Shown piece by piece: positions 29,074 to 36,746 of a DNA stretch of 64,000 nucleotides; the first letter of the stretch is position 1; each line of letters starts with the position of its first letter. The stretch spans positions 12,136-76,135 of the forward strand of contig CBFHWY010000002.1 of NCBI GenBank assembly GCA_965659675.1. The letters run 5' to 3'. The stretch comes from CBFHWY01 sp965659675 (GTDB lineage Bacteria > Bacteroidota > Bacteroidia > Flavobacteriales_G > Salibacteraceae). The notes under the pieces were generated by a model that did not search any database, was not told where the DNA came from, and saw nothing but the letters and a program-made list of their open reading frames with translations. Both the position numbers and the translations under genes were made by a program.

Positions 29074-29081
29074 TACTTTTG
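29074..29081 (+). promoter_or_regulatory. -7 element TACTTTTG upstream of cyclophilin gene
   Basis: A perfect TANNTTTG match 18 bp before the ATG at 29100. The in-frame TTG at 29079 falls inside it, which supports the ATG as the start. Confidence 0.5.
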
Positions 29082-29099
29082 TGCTTCCAAAACAATACT

Positions 29100-29936
29100 A
29101 TGAGACAGTTTTCCATCATGCTATTGGCGCTTGTGTTTTTGAGTCAGACGGCACAGGCCCAGAAGAAAAAGAAGCGTAGAAAGGAGATTGTTCTCGTTGA
29201 AACCAACTACGGCGATATCAAATTGAGATTGTTTGATGAGACACCCAGACACAAGGAAAATTTTCTGAAACTGGTTGAGGAAGGAACTTATGATTCAAGT
29301 CTTTTTCATCGCGTGATCAAAGATTTCATGATCCAGGGAGGTGATCCGGAGTCGAGGCGAGCTGACTCTAACGCAGTGCTCGGCAATGGAAGTTTGGGTT
29401 ATACCATGGCACCTGAGTTTGTCGATAGCTTTTTCCACAAAAGAGGAGCCCTTGCTGCAGCGAGACTCGGCGATGATGTGAATCCAGAACAGGAGAGTTC
29501 ATCCTGTCAGTTTTACATCGTGCAGGGTAGGAAGTTCACTGAAAACGACCTGAATATGATGGAAAAACAGATCAACACACGCCTCATGAATTCATTGTAC
29601 CGGAATTTCTTTGAGAAGGAGGGAAATGATGAGTTCAAGAAACGTTTGTTGGATAGTCAACGCAAAAAAGATCAGGAAGCTTATCAGAATTTGATGGCTG
29701 AGATCAAGCCGGGCATCGAAGAGAAGTTTGAACAAGAGAAATTTAGTTTCAGTGAAGAACAGATCAAGGCTTATACGACCATTGGAGGCGCACCACACCT
29801 TGATGGAGCTTATACGGTTTACGGTGAGGTGGTCGAAGGAATGGATGTGGTAGACAAGATCGCTGCCCAGCCCACCGATTCGAGAAGCAGGCCACTGAAA
29901 GACATTAGAGTTCAAATGAAATTGGTCAAGCGCTGA
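29100..29936 (+). CDS. secreted cyclophilin-type peptidyl-prolyl isomerase
   Basis: 278 residues beginning MRQFSIMLLALVFLSQTAQA, a cleavable signal peptide followed by a Lys/Arg-rich linker, so it acts in the periplasm. Cyclophilin motifs are LVETNYGDIKLRLFDETP, SLFHRVIKDFMIQGGDPE, SSSCQFYIVQGR and DGAYTVYGEVVEGMDVVDKI. About 70 charged helical residues (NDLNMMEKQINTRLMNSLYR onward) are inserted between the cyclophilin strands, a known variant in Bacteroidota. It should catalyse proline isomerisation in exported proteins. pheS starts 23 bp downstream. Confidence 0.93.
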   Translation: MRQFSIMLLALVFLSQTAQAQKKKKRRKEIVLVETNYGDIKLRLFDETPRHKENFLKLVEEGTYDSSLFHRVIKDFMIQGGDPESRRADSNAVLGNGSLGYTMAPEFVDSFFHKRGALAAARLGDDVNPEQESSSCQFYIVQGRKFTENDLNMMEKQINTRLMNSLYRNFFEKEGNDEFKKRLLDSQRKKDQEAYQNLMAEIKPGIEEKFEQEKFSFSEEQIKAYTTIGGAPHLDGAYTVYGEVVEGMDVVDKIAAQPTDSRSRPLKDIRVQMKLVKR

Positions 29937-29945
29937 TCATATTCT

Positions 29946-29953
29946 TAGTTTTG
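29946..29953 (+). promoter_or_regulatory. -7 element TAGTTTTG, 6 bp before pheS ATG
   Basis: A perfect TANNTTTG match separated from the ATG at 29960 by CGGCAA. It predicts a leaderless or nearly leaderless pheS mRNA. Confidence 0.5.
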
Positions 29954-29959
29954 CGGCAA

Positions 29960-30997
29960 ATGGCAGAAGAGAGTTTATTGGAACAGGTTGCCGGCCACAT
30001 GAAGGCCGTTGAGCAATTTGAAGAAAAGGACAGCGAAAAGCTGGAAGCCTTTCGAATTCAGTATTTAGGTTCTAAAGGAATACTGAAATCTCTTTTTAAG
30101 GAGTTCAGAAATGTCCCCAATGATCAAAAGAAGAAATTTGGTGAGGAGCTGAACAAGCTCAAAGAATTGGCTCAATCTCGCTATCATGAGCTTAAGTCGG
30201 TTTCGGAGACTTCAGGCGACAGCAATACGGGTTCAAATCAGGATCTGAGTAGGCCTGTGAGCGGAATAGAGCTCGGTTCCCGTCACCCTATCTCCATTGT
30301 TAGAAAGAGGATCCTGGAGATCTTTAAACGCATGGGATACAGTGTGGCTGAAGGTCCGGAGATCGAAGACGATTGGCACAACTTTACGGCCCTTAATTTT
30401 CCCGAGGAGCACCCGGCGAGAGATATGCAGGATACTTTCTTCATCAACAAGAATGTGGCTTTGAGAACCCATACCTCTTCGGTTCAGGTGCGAACCATGG
30501 AAGAGAATGATCCGCCCATTAGAATTGTGGCTCCTGGTCGCGTTTTCAGGAATGAGGCTATATCAGCAAGAGCACACTGCATCTTTCATCAGGTAGAGGG
30601 CTTGTACATCGATAAGGATGTCTCTTTTGCCGACATGAAAAAAGACCTACTACAATTCGCTAGAGAATTCTTTGGCGCTGATGCTCGTATCAGACTGAGA
30701 CCTTCCTATTTTCCATTTACAGAACCTAGTGCTGAGATGGACGTCTATTGGGGGCTGGAGACCGAAGCTGATCATCGGATCACAAAAGGAACCGGCTGGC
30801 TGGAGATCATGGGATGCGGTATGGTAGACCCGAATGTACTGGAGAATTGTAAGATCGATCCAAAAAAATATTCTGGCTTCGCCTTTGGAATGGGGATAGA
30901 AAGAATTGCCATGTTATTGTACGGGGTGAAGGACCTCAGACTCTTCTTTGAGAACGACTTGAGATTCCTTCGACAATTCGAAAATGCATGGTATTAA
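29960..30997 (+). CDS. pheS: phenylalanyl-tRNA synthetase alpha subunit
   Basis: 345 residues from the ATG at 29960; a TTG three codons earlier overlaps the promoter. The N-terminal coiled coil (KLEAFRIQYLGSKGILKSLF) binds tRNA-Phe. The class II catalytic core has GYSVAEGPEIEDDWHNFTAL, FHQVEGLYID and RPSYFPFTEPSAEMDV, with GMGIERIAMLLYGVKDLR at the C-terminus. It needs PheT, which is not in the window, so the two subunits are encoded apart. Confidence 0.96.
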   Translation: MAEESLLEQVAGHMKAVEQFEEKDSEKLEAFRIQYLGSKGILKSLFKEFRNVPNDQKKKFGEELNKLKELAQSRYHELKSVSETSGDSNTGSNQDLSRPVSGIELGSRHPISIVRKRILEIFKRMGYSVAEGPEIEDDWHNFTALNFPEEHPARDMQDTFFINKNVALRTHTSSVQVRTMEENDPPIRIVAPGRVFRNEAISARAHCIFHQVEGLYIDKDVSFADMKKDLLQFAREFFGADARIRLRPSYFPFTEPSAEMDVYWGLETEADHRITKGTGWLEIMGCGMVDPNVLENCKIDPKKYSGFAFGMGIERIAMLLYGVKDLRLFFENDLRFLRQFENAWY

Positions 30998-31031
30998 GCC
31001 TTGATGCCTGAGAATCAGGTATTAAAAAAGA

Positions 31032-31062
31032 TTGACAATATTTTAAGAAATGTCTTTCTTTG
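31032..31062 (+). promoter_or_regulatory. promoter of acpP: TTG, 20 bp, TTTCTTTG
   Basis: TTG at 31032-31034 and TTTCTTTG at 31055-31062 (one mismatch to TANNTTTG) are 20 bp apart, the normal spacing for the Bacteroidota primary sigma factor. The ATG of acpP is 25 bp downstream. Confidence 0.6.
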
Positions 31063-31087
31063 CAACTGAAATTCAAACTAAACTATA

Positions 31088-31324
31088 ATGTCTGATATTC
31101 AATCAAAAGTAGTTTCCATCATCGTTGATAAACTCGGAGTGGACGAAAGTGAAGTAACTCAAGAATCTAGCTTCACCAACGATCTTGGTGCTGACTCACT
31201 AGATACTGTAGAACTGATCATGGAATTCGAGAAAGAATTCAATATCGCTATTCCAGATGATCACGCGGAAAATATTGCCACTGTGGGTGACGCAGTGAAG
31301 TATATTGAAGAACACCAGGGATAA
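31088..31324 (+). CDS. acpP: acyl carrier protein
   Basis: A 78-residue acidic helical protein. LGADSLDTVELIME contains Ser37, the site of phosphopantetheine attachment. It carries acyl chains in fatty-acid synthesis and is directly followed (18 bp) by fabF, as in most bacteria. It has its own promoter. Confidence 0.98.
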   Translation: MSDIQSKVVSIIVDKLGVDESEVTQESSFTNDLGADSLDTVELIMEFEKEFNIAIPDDHAENIATVGDAVKYIEEHQG

Positions 31325-31342
31325 TCCCCGTTTTTCATTAGC

Positions 31343-32593
31343 ATGGAGTTAAAGCGAGTAGTCGTAACCGGTCTTGGTGCACTTACTCCGGTAGGAAACA
31401 ATGTGGATTCCTACTGGAAGGGATTGCTGTCTGGAACTTCCGGAGCAGCGACTATTACTCGCTTTGACGCCAGCAAATTCAAAACACAATTTGCTTGCGA
31501 GATCAAAGGTGTCGACATGAGCGAACACTTTGACCGAAAAGAGATCCGCAAACTGGATGTCTTTAGTCAATATGCGCTTATCGTCAGTCGTGAAGCAGTC
31601 AAAGATGCCGGCGTTAGCGCCGATAATATTGACGTTGATCGTGCCGGAGTGATCTGGGGAAGTGGAATTGGTGGGATCATCACATTCCAAAATGAGGTGA
31701 AGAACTTCATGGAAGGAGATGGTACACCGAGGTTCAATCCTTTCTTTATCCCCAAAATGATCGCAGATATCGCGTCTGGGCAAATTTCAATTGAATTTGG
31801 TTTTAGAGGACCTAATTTCAGCACTGTTTCTGCATGTGCATCATCAACACACTCACTTATAGATGCCTTCAACTATATCCGTATGGGTAAGGCCGACCTG
31901 ATCGTTTCAGGAGGATCGGAAGCTGCAGTGATCGAATCCGGTGTAGGAGGATTTAATGCCCTGCATGCGCTTTCAACTCGCAACGACTCCCCTGAAACGG
32001 CCAGCCGTCCCTTCGACAAGGATAGAGATGGATTCGTACTTGGTGAAGGTGCTGGTGCGATCATACTTGAAGAGTATGAGCACGCCAAAAAAAGAGGTGC
32101 CAAGATATATGCGGAAGTATGCGGTGGAGGAATGTCTGCCGATGCACACCATATTACAGCTCCCCATCCTGAAGGACTGGGGGCCCTTAATGTGATGCGC
32201 GCTGCTTTGAGTGATGCTGAAATCAATGCCGAGGAGATCGATTATATTAATGTCCACGGAACTTCTACACCACTTGGAGATATTGCTGAGACCAAGGCAA
32301 TTCAACAGGTGTTCGGAGATGACGCATATAAGCTCAACATCAGTTCTACAAAGTCTATGACCGGGCATCTGCTCGGAGCTGCAGGTGCTATTGAATCTGT
32401 AGCAAGCATCAAAGCCATTGAGAACGATATCGTGCCTCCAACGATCAACCACTTTACGGATGACGATGGACTGGATCCAAAATTGAACTTTACCTTCAAT
32501 GAACCTCAGGAAAGAACAGTGAATGCTGCGCTGAGTAACACCTTTGGATTTGGTGGGCACAATGCTTCTGTGATCTTCAAGAAGTTCCGGTAA
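31343..32593 (+). CDS. fabF: beta-ketoacyl-ACP synthase II
   Basis: A 416-residue elongation condensing enzyme. The N-terminus VVVTGLGALTPVGNNVDSYW, the active-site Cys in VSACASSTHSLIDAF, and the His residues in NVHGTSTPLGD and KSMTGHLLGAAGAIE complete the Cys-His-His triad; NTFGFGGHNASVIF closes the fold. It extends acyl-ACP with malonyl-ACP. It lies between acpP and rnc. Confidence 0.97.
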   Translation: MELKRVVVTGLGALTPVGNNVDSYWKGLLSGTSGAATITRFDASKFKTQFACEIKGVDMSEHFDRKEIRKLDVFSQYALIVSREAVKDAGVSADNIDVDRAGVIWGSGIGGIITFQNEVKNFMEGDGTPRFNPFFIPKMIADIASGQISIEFGFRGPNFSTVSACASSTHSLIDAFNYIRMGKADLIVSGGSEAAVIESGVGGFNALHALSTRNDSPETASRPFDKDRDGFVLGEGAGAIILEEYEHAKKRGAKIYAEVCGGGMSADAHHITAPHPEGLGALNVMRAALSDAEINAEEIDYINVHGTSTPLGDIAETKAIQQVFGDDAYKLNISSTKSMTGHLLGAAGAIESVASIKAIENDIVPPTINHFTDDDGLDPKLNFTFNEPQERTVNAALSNTFGFGGHNASVIFKKFR

Positions 32594-32653
32594 GAACCGG
32601 AAAAGCTGAAATTTCTTCAAAACATATTTTCCAGGAGATCTGAGCGAGATCAA

Positions 32654-33322
32654 ATGGTAGCTGAATTCCTCTGGGAGGTTTTTGGGTTGAAGACCAAACA
32701 GCTTGATATTTATCGTCAGGCTTTAAGACATAAGTCGGCCTACACCGTCAAAAAGGGAATGCGAAGCAATGAGCGCCTGGAGTATCTGGGGGATGCGATG
32801 ATCGAATTAACAGTATCCGATTATCTATTCCACAAATACTCCGAAGCCAGCGAGGGAGAGCTGACCAAATTACGCTCCCGCATCGTAAGCAGAAAGAACT
32901 TAAATGAAGTAGGTGGCAGGATCGGCATCACTGGCGTTCTTTCAAAATCATCGCGCATCAAAGCAAAGAACACTTCCGTAGGAGGCAATGCACTGGAAGC
33001 GCTCATTGGGGCCATGTATTTGGATAAAGGATTTGAGCGGACCAGAAAGATCGTTTGGCAAAAGCTGCTCAACGAACTCATGAGCGTTGAAGAACTCGAG
33101 AAAAAAGAAGAGAACTTTAAGTCGGTGATCCTCGAATGGTGCCAAAAAGACTCCAAAGAACTCGACTATGAGACCACCGAAATGGATGGAGATACGCAGG
33201 GTTTCAGGTCGGTGATCAGCATCGATGGGGTAGTGATCTCAAGTGGTAAAGGGAGAAATAAAAAGTCTGCGGAACAGGATGCTGCAAAAGAAGCAGCTGC
33301 TTTATTGAAAATCAAAGTATAG
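32654..33322 (+). CDS. rnc: ribonuclease III
   Basis: A 222-residue double-strand-specific endoribonuclease. The signature NERLEYLGDAMIELTVSDYL and the downstream ALEALIGAMYLDKGFE supply the metal-binding acidic residues. The C-terminal dsRNA-binding domain includes YETTEMDGDTQGFRSVISID and GKGRNKKSAEQDAAKEAAAL. It processes rRNA and structured mRNAs. The acpP-fabF-rnc order is widely conserved. A -7 element for the next gene overlaps its stop codon. Confidence 0.96.
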   Translation: MVAEFLWEVFGLKTKQLDIYRQALRHKSAYTVKKGMRSNERLEYLGDAMIELTVSDYLFHKYSEASEGELTKLRSRIVSRKNLNEVGGRIGITGVLSKSSRIKAKNTSVGGNALEALIGAMYLDKGFERTRKIVWQKLLNELMSVEELEKKEENFKSVILEWCQKDSKELDYETTEMDGDTQGFRSVISIDGVVISSGKGRNKKSAEQDAAKEAAALLKIKV

Positions 33323-33327
33323 CTTTG
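33320..33327 (+). promoter_or_regulatory. -7 element TAGCTTTG, 4 bp before ATG
   Basis: TAGCTTTG overlaps the rnc stop codon and is followed by TTTC and the ATG at 33332. It predicts an internal leaderless promoter in the acpP-pyk cluster. Confidence 0.5.
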
Positions 33328-33331
33328 TTTC

Positions 33332-33751
33332 ATGTCTAAGACCCTACTCGAATTTGAATATGAATTCGATTTTAAACTGATCGGATTAAGCTGTCACCAA
33401 AAGGACTACCGCTTGGCCTGGTTTCTGAATTCAGCATTGAACTGGGACCTCAGAAAAATGGATAACCTTCAGGTTAAGCTTGGCAAGGGAGTTAAGCATA
33501 GCTTTGTGCGCAATGGGTTTTTCCATGAGGAACTGAACCTTCAGATAGATTTGATCTCGAACCTGGGTGAAGGAGTATACCTTGTGCCCGAATATCGCAA
33601 GGCCGACTATTTTATTAGGTTAGATGGAGAGAGCGACAACACTGAACTTCAAAACCTGTTAAAGAAGATAAAAGAAATTGAAGTGATCAATATGGCCTTT
33701 GAGCTTGATATTGAGAACTTAAAATCAAAGAATAATCTGTATTTCGAATGA
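33332..33751 (+). CDS. IPExxxVDY family protein
   Basis: A 139-residue protein typical of Bacteroidota. LIGLSCHQKDYRLAWFLNSAL and LVPEYRKADYFIRLDG correspond to the conserved family segments; the name-giving motif is changed to VPExxxADY here. No signal peptide or TM segment. Function unknown. It stands between rnc and pyk, a conserved place in this phylum, and overlaps the pyk start by 4 bp. Confidence 0.85.
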   Translation: MSKTLLEFEYEFDFKLIGLSCHQKDYRLAWFLNSALNWDLRKMDNLQVKLGKGVKHSFVRNGFFHEELNLQIDLISNLGEGVYLVPEYRKADYFIRLDGESDNTELQNLLKKIKEIEVINMAFELDIENLKSKNNLYFE

Positions 33752-35175
33752 ACAGACTAAAGAATAAAACCAAGATCGTTGCCACACTCGGACCCGCTTC
33801 TTCAGACATCAAGTCGCTGGAAAGCATGATTCGCAATGGCTTAAATGTATGTCGACTCAACTTTTCTCATGGAAAGCATGAAGATCTGGTAGAGACCATC
33901 AAAAGCATAAGAAGCCTGAACCACCGTTTCGGCACTCACGTGTCTATTTTAGCCGACCTGCAAGGTCCGAAGATCAGGATCGGAAAGGTAGATGGGGGAG
34001 AAGTGGAGTTGAAAGGAGGCTCGAAGATCAAGATCGTTACGGAAGAAAGCTTGAGTACCAGCGAGAAGATCTTCATCAACTATGAAGACTTCCTCAAGGA
34101 TGTTAAAGCGGGTGAGCGTATTTTGATCGATGATGGCAAGCTGATGCTTGAGATCAAAAAAGTGAGCAAGGATCACGCTGAGGCTGAGGTGCACTTTGGA
34201 GGCCCTTTATCCTCTAACAAAGGAGTGAATCTGCCGAACACAAAACTTTCGCTTCCATGCCTGACCGAAAAGGATATGGCCGACCTCGAATTTGCGCTTG
34301 AGCATGACATTCCATGGATCGGTTTGTCATTCGTGCGCTCCTCTAAAGATATCAAAGAGCTGAAGGAGATCATTAAAAAGAGTGGAAGAGAATCGAAGGT
34401 GATCGCCAAAATTGAAAAACCCGAGGCCGTGGCTGACCTCGATGCGATCATTGAAGAGACCGATGGACTGATGGTAGCGAGGGGCGACCTCGGTGTGGAA
34501 GTTCCGATGGAAGAGGTTCCGCTCATTCAGAAGAAGATCGTTAAGAAAAGCAGAAAGAAGTGCAAGCCGGTGATCATTGCCACTCAAATGATGGAAAGCA
34601 TGATCACCAATATGGCGCCCACCCGCGCTGAGGTGAATGATGTTGCCAATGCTGTTATGGATGGAGCTGATGCGGTAATGCTCAGTGGAGAAACCTCAGT
34701 AGGTGATCATCCGATCGAGGTGATCAAAGCCATGTACAAGATCATTGTGCACACCGAGAAATTTAAGGGGCTTTACTACAAGGATGGACGCCGTCCGAGT
34801 ACCTCCGATCGCGTTATTAGTGATGCCATTTGTAAATCAGCCTGTGAGCTGGCAGAAGGGATCAAGGTAAAGGGAATTGTAACGATGACCTTTTCTGGCT
34901 ATACGGCCCAACGTGTTGCTTCCTATCGACCAGACGCGTTGATATTCGTCTTTACCGGTAATCAGGAGTTGCTCTCGCGTTTGAGCCTGATCTGGGGTGT
35001 ACGTGGTTTTTACTATGATAAGTTCATCAGTACGGATCACACCATAGAGGACATCAAGTCCATTTTAAGCAAGGAAGAATTCCTCGACGCAGGTGATCAT
35101 TTGATTCACCTCGCGAGTATGCCGATTTCGGACAGAGGTACCACCAATATGCTTAAAATTAGCACGGTGAAATAG
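33748..35175 (+). CDS. pyk: pyruvate kinase
   Basis: 475 residues. It converts phosphoenolpyruvate and ADP to pyruvate and ATP. Motifs are TKIVATLGPASSDIKSLE, VCRLNFSHGKHEDL, ILADLQGPKIRIGKV, the active-site IAKIEKPEAVADLDAII, DGLMVARGDLGVEVPME and ATQMMESMI, with DGADAVMLSGETSVGDHPIE. The B domain is present, and the C-terminal allosteric-type domain ends at RGTTNMLKI. It is last in the acpP-fabF-rnc cluster. Confidence 0.97.
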   Translation: MNRLKNKTKIVATLGPASSDIKSLESMIRNGLNVCRLNFSHGKHEDLVETIKSIRSLNHRFGTHVSILADLQGPKIRIGKVDGGEVELKGGSKIKIVTEESLSTSEKIFINYEDFLKDVKAGERILIDDGKLMLEIKKVSKDHAEAEVHFGGPLSSNKGVNLPNTKLSLPCLTEKDMADLEFALEHDIPWIGLSFVRSSKDIKELKEIIKKSGRESKVIAKIEKPEAVADLDAIIEETDGLMVARGDLGVEVPMEEVPLIQKKIVKKSRKKCKPVIIATQMMESMITNMAPTRAEVNDVANAVMDGADAVMLSGETSVGDHPIEVIKAMYKIIVHTEKFKGLYYKDGRRPSTSDRVISDAICKSACELAEGIKVKGIVTMTFSGYTAQRVASYRPDALIFVFTGNQELLSRLSLIWGVRGFYYDKFISTDHTIEDIKSILSKEEFLDAGDHLIHLASMPISDRGTTNMLKISTVK

Positions 35176-35204
35176 CCCTTGAAAATGAGGAAACTTTTTG
35201 CGAT

Positions 35205-35212
35205 TACCTTTG
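35205..35212 (+). promoter_or_regulatory. -7 element TACCTTTG upstream of bacilliredoxin gene
   Basis: A perfect TANNTTTG match. TTG at 35179-35181 lies 23 bp upstream, slightly wide for a -33 element. The ATG is 55 bp downstream, so this gene has a real leader, in contrast with the leaderless set. Confidence 0.55.
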
Positions 35213-35267
35213 CTCGAGTTTAAAGAACCATACAGAACACATTAATAACCATAAAACACCAATCACT

Positions 35268-35681
35268 ATGTATCCAGCTGAGATCGTCAACCCAATGAAA
35301 GCCGAATTAACCACTGTAGGATTCGATGAATTAACCACTCCAGAAGCTGTAGATGCTGCTTTAAACAAAGAAGATGGAACCGTTTTGGTAATGGTGAATT
35401 CCGTCTGCGGCTGCGCTGCAGGTTCAGCAAGACCAGGAGTGAGAATGTCGCTCGACAACGATAAAAAGCCTGATCAGTTGACCACGGTATTTGCGGGTTT
35501 TGATACAGAAGCTACAGAGCAAGCCAGAAAACACATGTTGCCATATCCTCCTTCATCTCCATCAATTGCACTTTTTAAAGAAGGCAAGTTGGTACACTTC
35601 GTGGAAAGACATCACATTGAAGGACGTACTCCGGAAATGATCGCTGAAAATTTGAAAGCGGCATTTGACGAATACTGCTAA
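35268..35681 (+). CDS. BrxA/BrxB family bacilliredoxin
   Basis: A 137-residue thioredoxin-fold protein. The active-site motif is C47-G-C49 in VNSVCGCAAGSARPG, as in YphP/YqiW proteins. HMLPYPPSSPSIALFKEGK contains the cis-Pro region. In Bacillus these proteins remove bacillithiol from modified proteins; in this phylum the thiol partner is the same or a related one by inference. It is a single-gene unit followed by tRNA-Leu. Confidence 0.92.
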   Translation: MYPAEIVNPMKAELTTVGFDELTTPEAVDAALNKEDGTVLVMVNSVCGCAAGSARPGVRMSLDNDKKPDQLTTVFAGFDTEATEQARKHMLPYPPSSPSIALFKEGKLVHFVERHHIEGRTPEMIAENLKAAFDEYC

Positions 35682-35728
35682 GTAGTAGCAAAAAGTTCTT
35701 ATTTTCGCCACCCTTAAATTTCACACCT

Positions 35729-35812
35729 GCCCGGGTGGCGGAATTGGTAGACGCGCTGGATTCAAAATCCAGTTCTGGCAACAGAGTGCGGGTTCGATTC
35801 CCGCCCCGGGTA
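35729..35812 (+). tRNA. tRNA-Leu (anticodon CAA)
   Basis: An 84-nt class II tRNA. The acceptor GCCCGGG pairs with CCCGGGT (G1-U72 wobble), discriminator A. The anticodon stem CTGGA/TCCAG holds TTCAAAA, anticodon CAA, reading UUG. The long variable arm TTCTGGCAACAGAGT and T arm GCGGG-TTCGATT-CCCGC are clear. CCA is not encoded. TATTTTCG at 35700-35707, one mismatch to TANNTTTG, may be its -7 element. Confidence 0.96.
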
Positions 35813-35866
35813 CTTATAACTCCATATAAACTTTCAAGGTATAAGCTAAATTAATGCTAAAGTGCC

Positions 35867-35884
35867 GAAGCCTTCATCTGAAGG
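35867..35884 (+). terminator. weak hairpin downstream of tRNA-Leu
   Basis: CCTTC-ATCT-GAAGG at 35871-35884 forms a 5-bp stem about 60 bp after the tRNA. There is no immediate T run, so terminator function is uncertain. Confidence 0.3.
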
Positions 35885-35962
35885 TCTTGTAATGGAAATC
35901 GCTTTTTTTCTACTACAAAAAAAAATCTCTATCTTGCTCCTCAATCTCAAAATCAAATCGTT

Positions 35963-36673
35963 ATGAAACTAATATTCCGCCTATTTCTTCTTGCCTCAGT
36001 ATTTTCTAGCAGTCTTTTATTTTATTCCTGTGGGAGTTCATCTGATGTGGTTTCTAATTCCATCATTCAAAAGAGAAAATACAATAAAGGGTTTCACTTT
36101 AACCTCAAGTCGATTGAAAAACAAAGCCAACAAACGACACGTTCTGAAGTAAAAATTCAGAAGCCGTCAACACTGAATGACCCTGGGCTTGCCTTCGCTT
36201 CTGATAAGAATGCTGAAAGTGTGTCAGGATTAACAACAATCTCCAAAATAGATCAGATAGCGAAGATGGCGCTTCATCACACAAAAGAGGCACAACTTAA
36301 CTACAAATCCAGTCAACTTGTCGCTGCTCCCGAACTTAGTAAAAAGCAAGTCCGTAAGATCAAAAAGATTAATAAAAAGATCGCTCAACTTGAAGAGCCA
36401 ATGGCTCCAGAAGGAAATGATGATATGAATATTCTGGCGCTGCTTTCTTTCATTTTTAGTCTTGTCGGCATACTGCTTTTGCTCCTTATAGGATTTCCCT
36501 TCTTTTTGCCTCTAGCCGCAATTATTCTAGGAGCCATCGGTCTAAAACAGATCAATAAAGATGGTGGTAAAGGAAAGGGCCTGGCAATTGCTGGAATTGT
36601 CCTTGGATCTATAGTAGTGCTTTTATTTATTCTGCTCTTCCTCTTATTGGGGGCGTTCCTTCTTGCACTTTAA
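35963..36673 (+). CDS. lipoprotein with C-terminal DUF4190-like membrane domain
   Basis: A 236-residue protein. The N-terminus MKLIFRLFLLASVFSSSLLF, YSCGSSSD is a lipoprotein signal peptide. The middle is polar and Lys/Gln/Ser-rich. From about 160, NILALLSFIFSLVGILLLLL, GFPFFLPLAAIILGAIGLKQ and KGLAIAGIVLGSIVVLLFIL form the two- to three-helix DUF4190-type segment. This combination recurs in Bacteroidota with unknown role. It is a single gene after tRNA-Leu. Confidence 0.8.
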   Translation: MKLIFRLFLLASVFSSSLLFYSCGSSSDVVSNSIIQKRKYNKGFHFNLKSIEKQSQQTTRSEVKIQKPSTLNDPGLAFASDKNAESVSGLTTISKIDQIAKMALHHTKEAQLNYKSSQLVAAPELSKKQVRKIKKINKKIAQLEEPMAPEGNDDMNILALLSFIFSLVGILLLLLIGFPFFLPLAAIILGAIGLKQINKDGGKGKGLAIAGIVLGSIVVLLFILLFLLLGAFLLAL

Positions 36674-36685
36674 GAGCATGCTAGC

Positions 36686-36746
36686 TGTAAATAAAAACAA
36701 ATAATAACAGTGTGGGCTTGTCAGATTGAGATCAATAAGCCCTCAC
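36686..36746 (-). terminator. terminator of the PurF-like gene
   Basis: On the minus strand GTGAGGGCTT (36746-36737) pairs with AAGCCCACAC (36719-36710), a 10-bp stem with one T-T mismatch, then a T-rich tract (complement of 36686-36709). It overlaps the last codons of the gene. Confidence 0.65.
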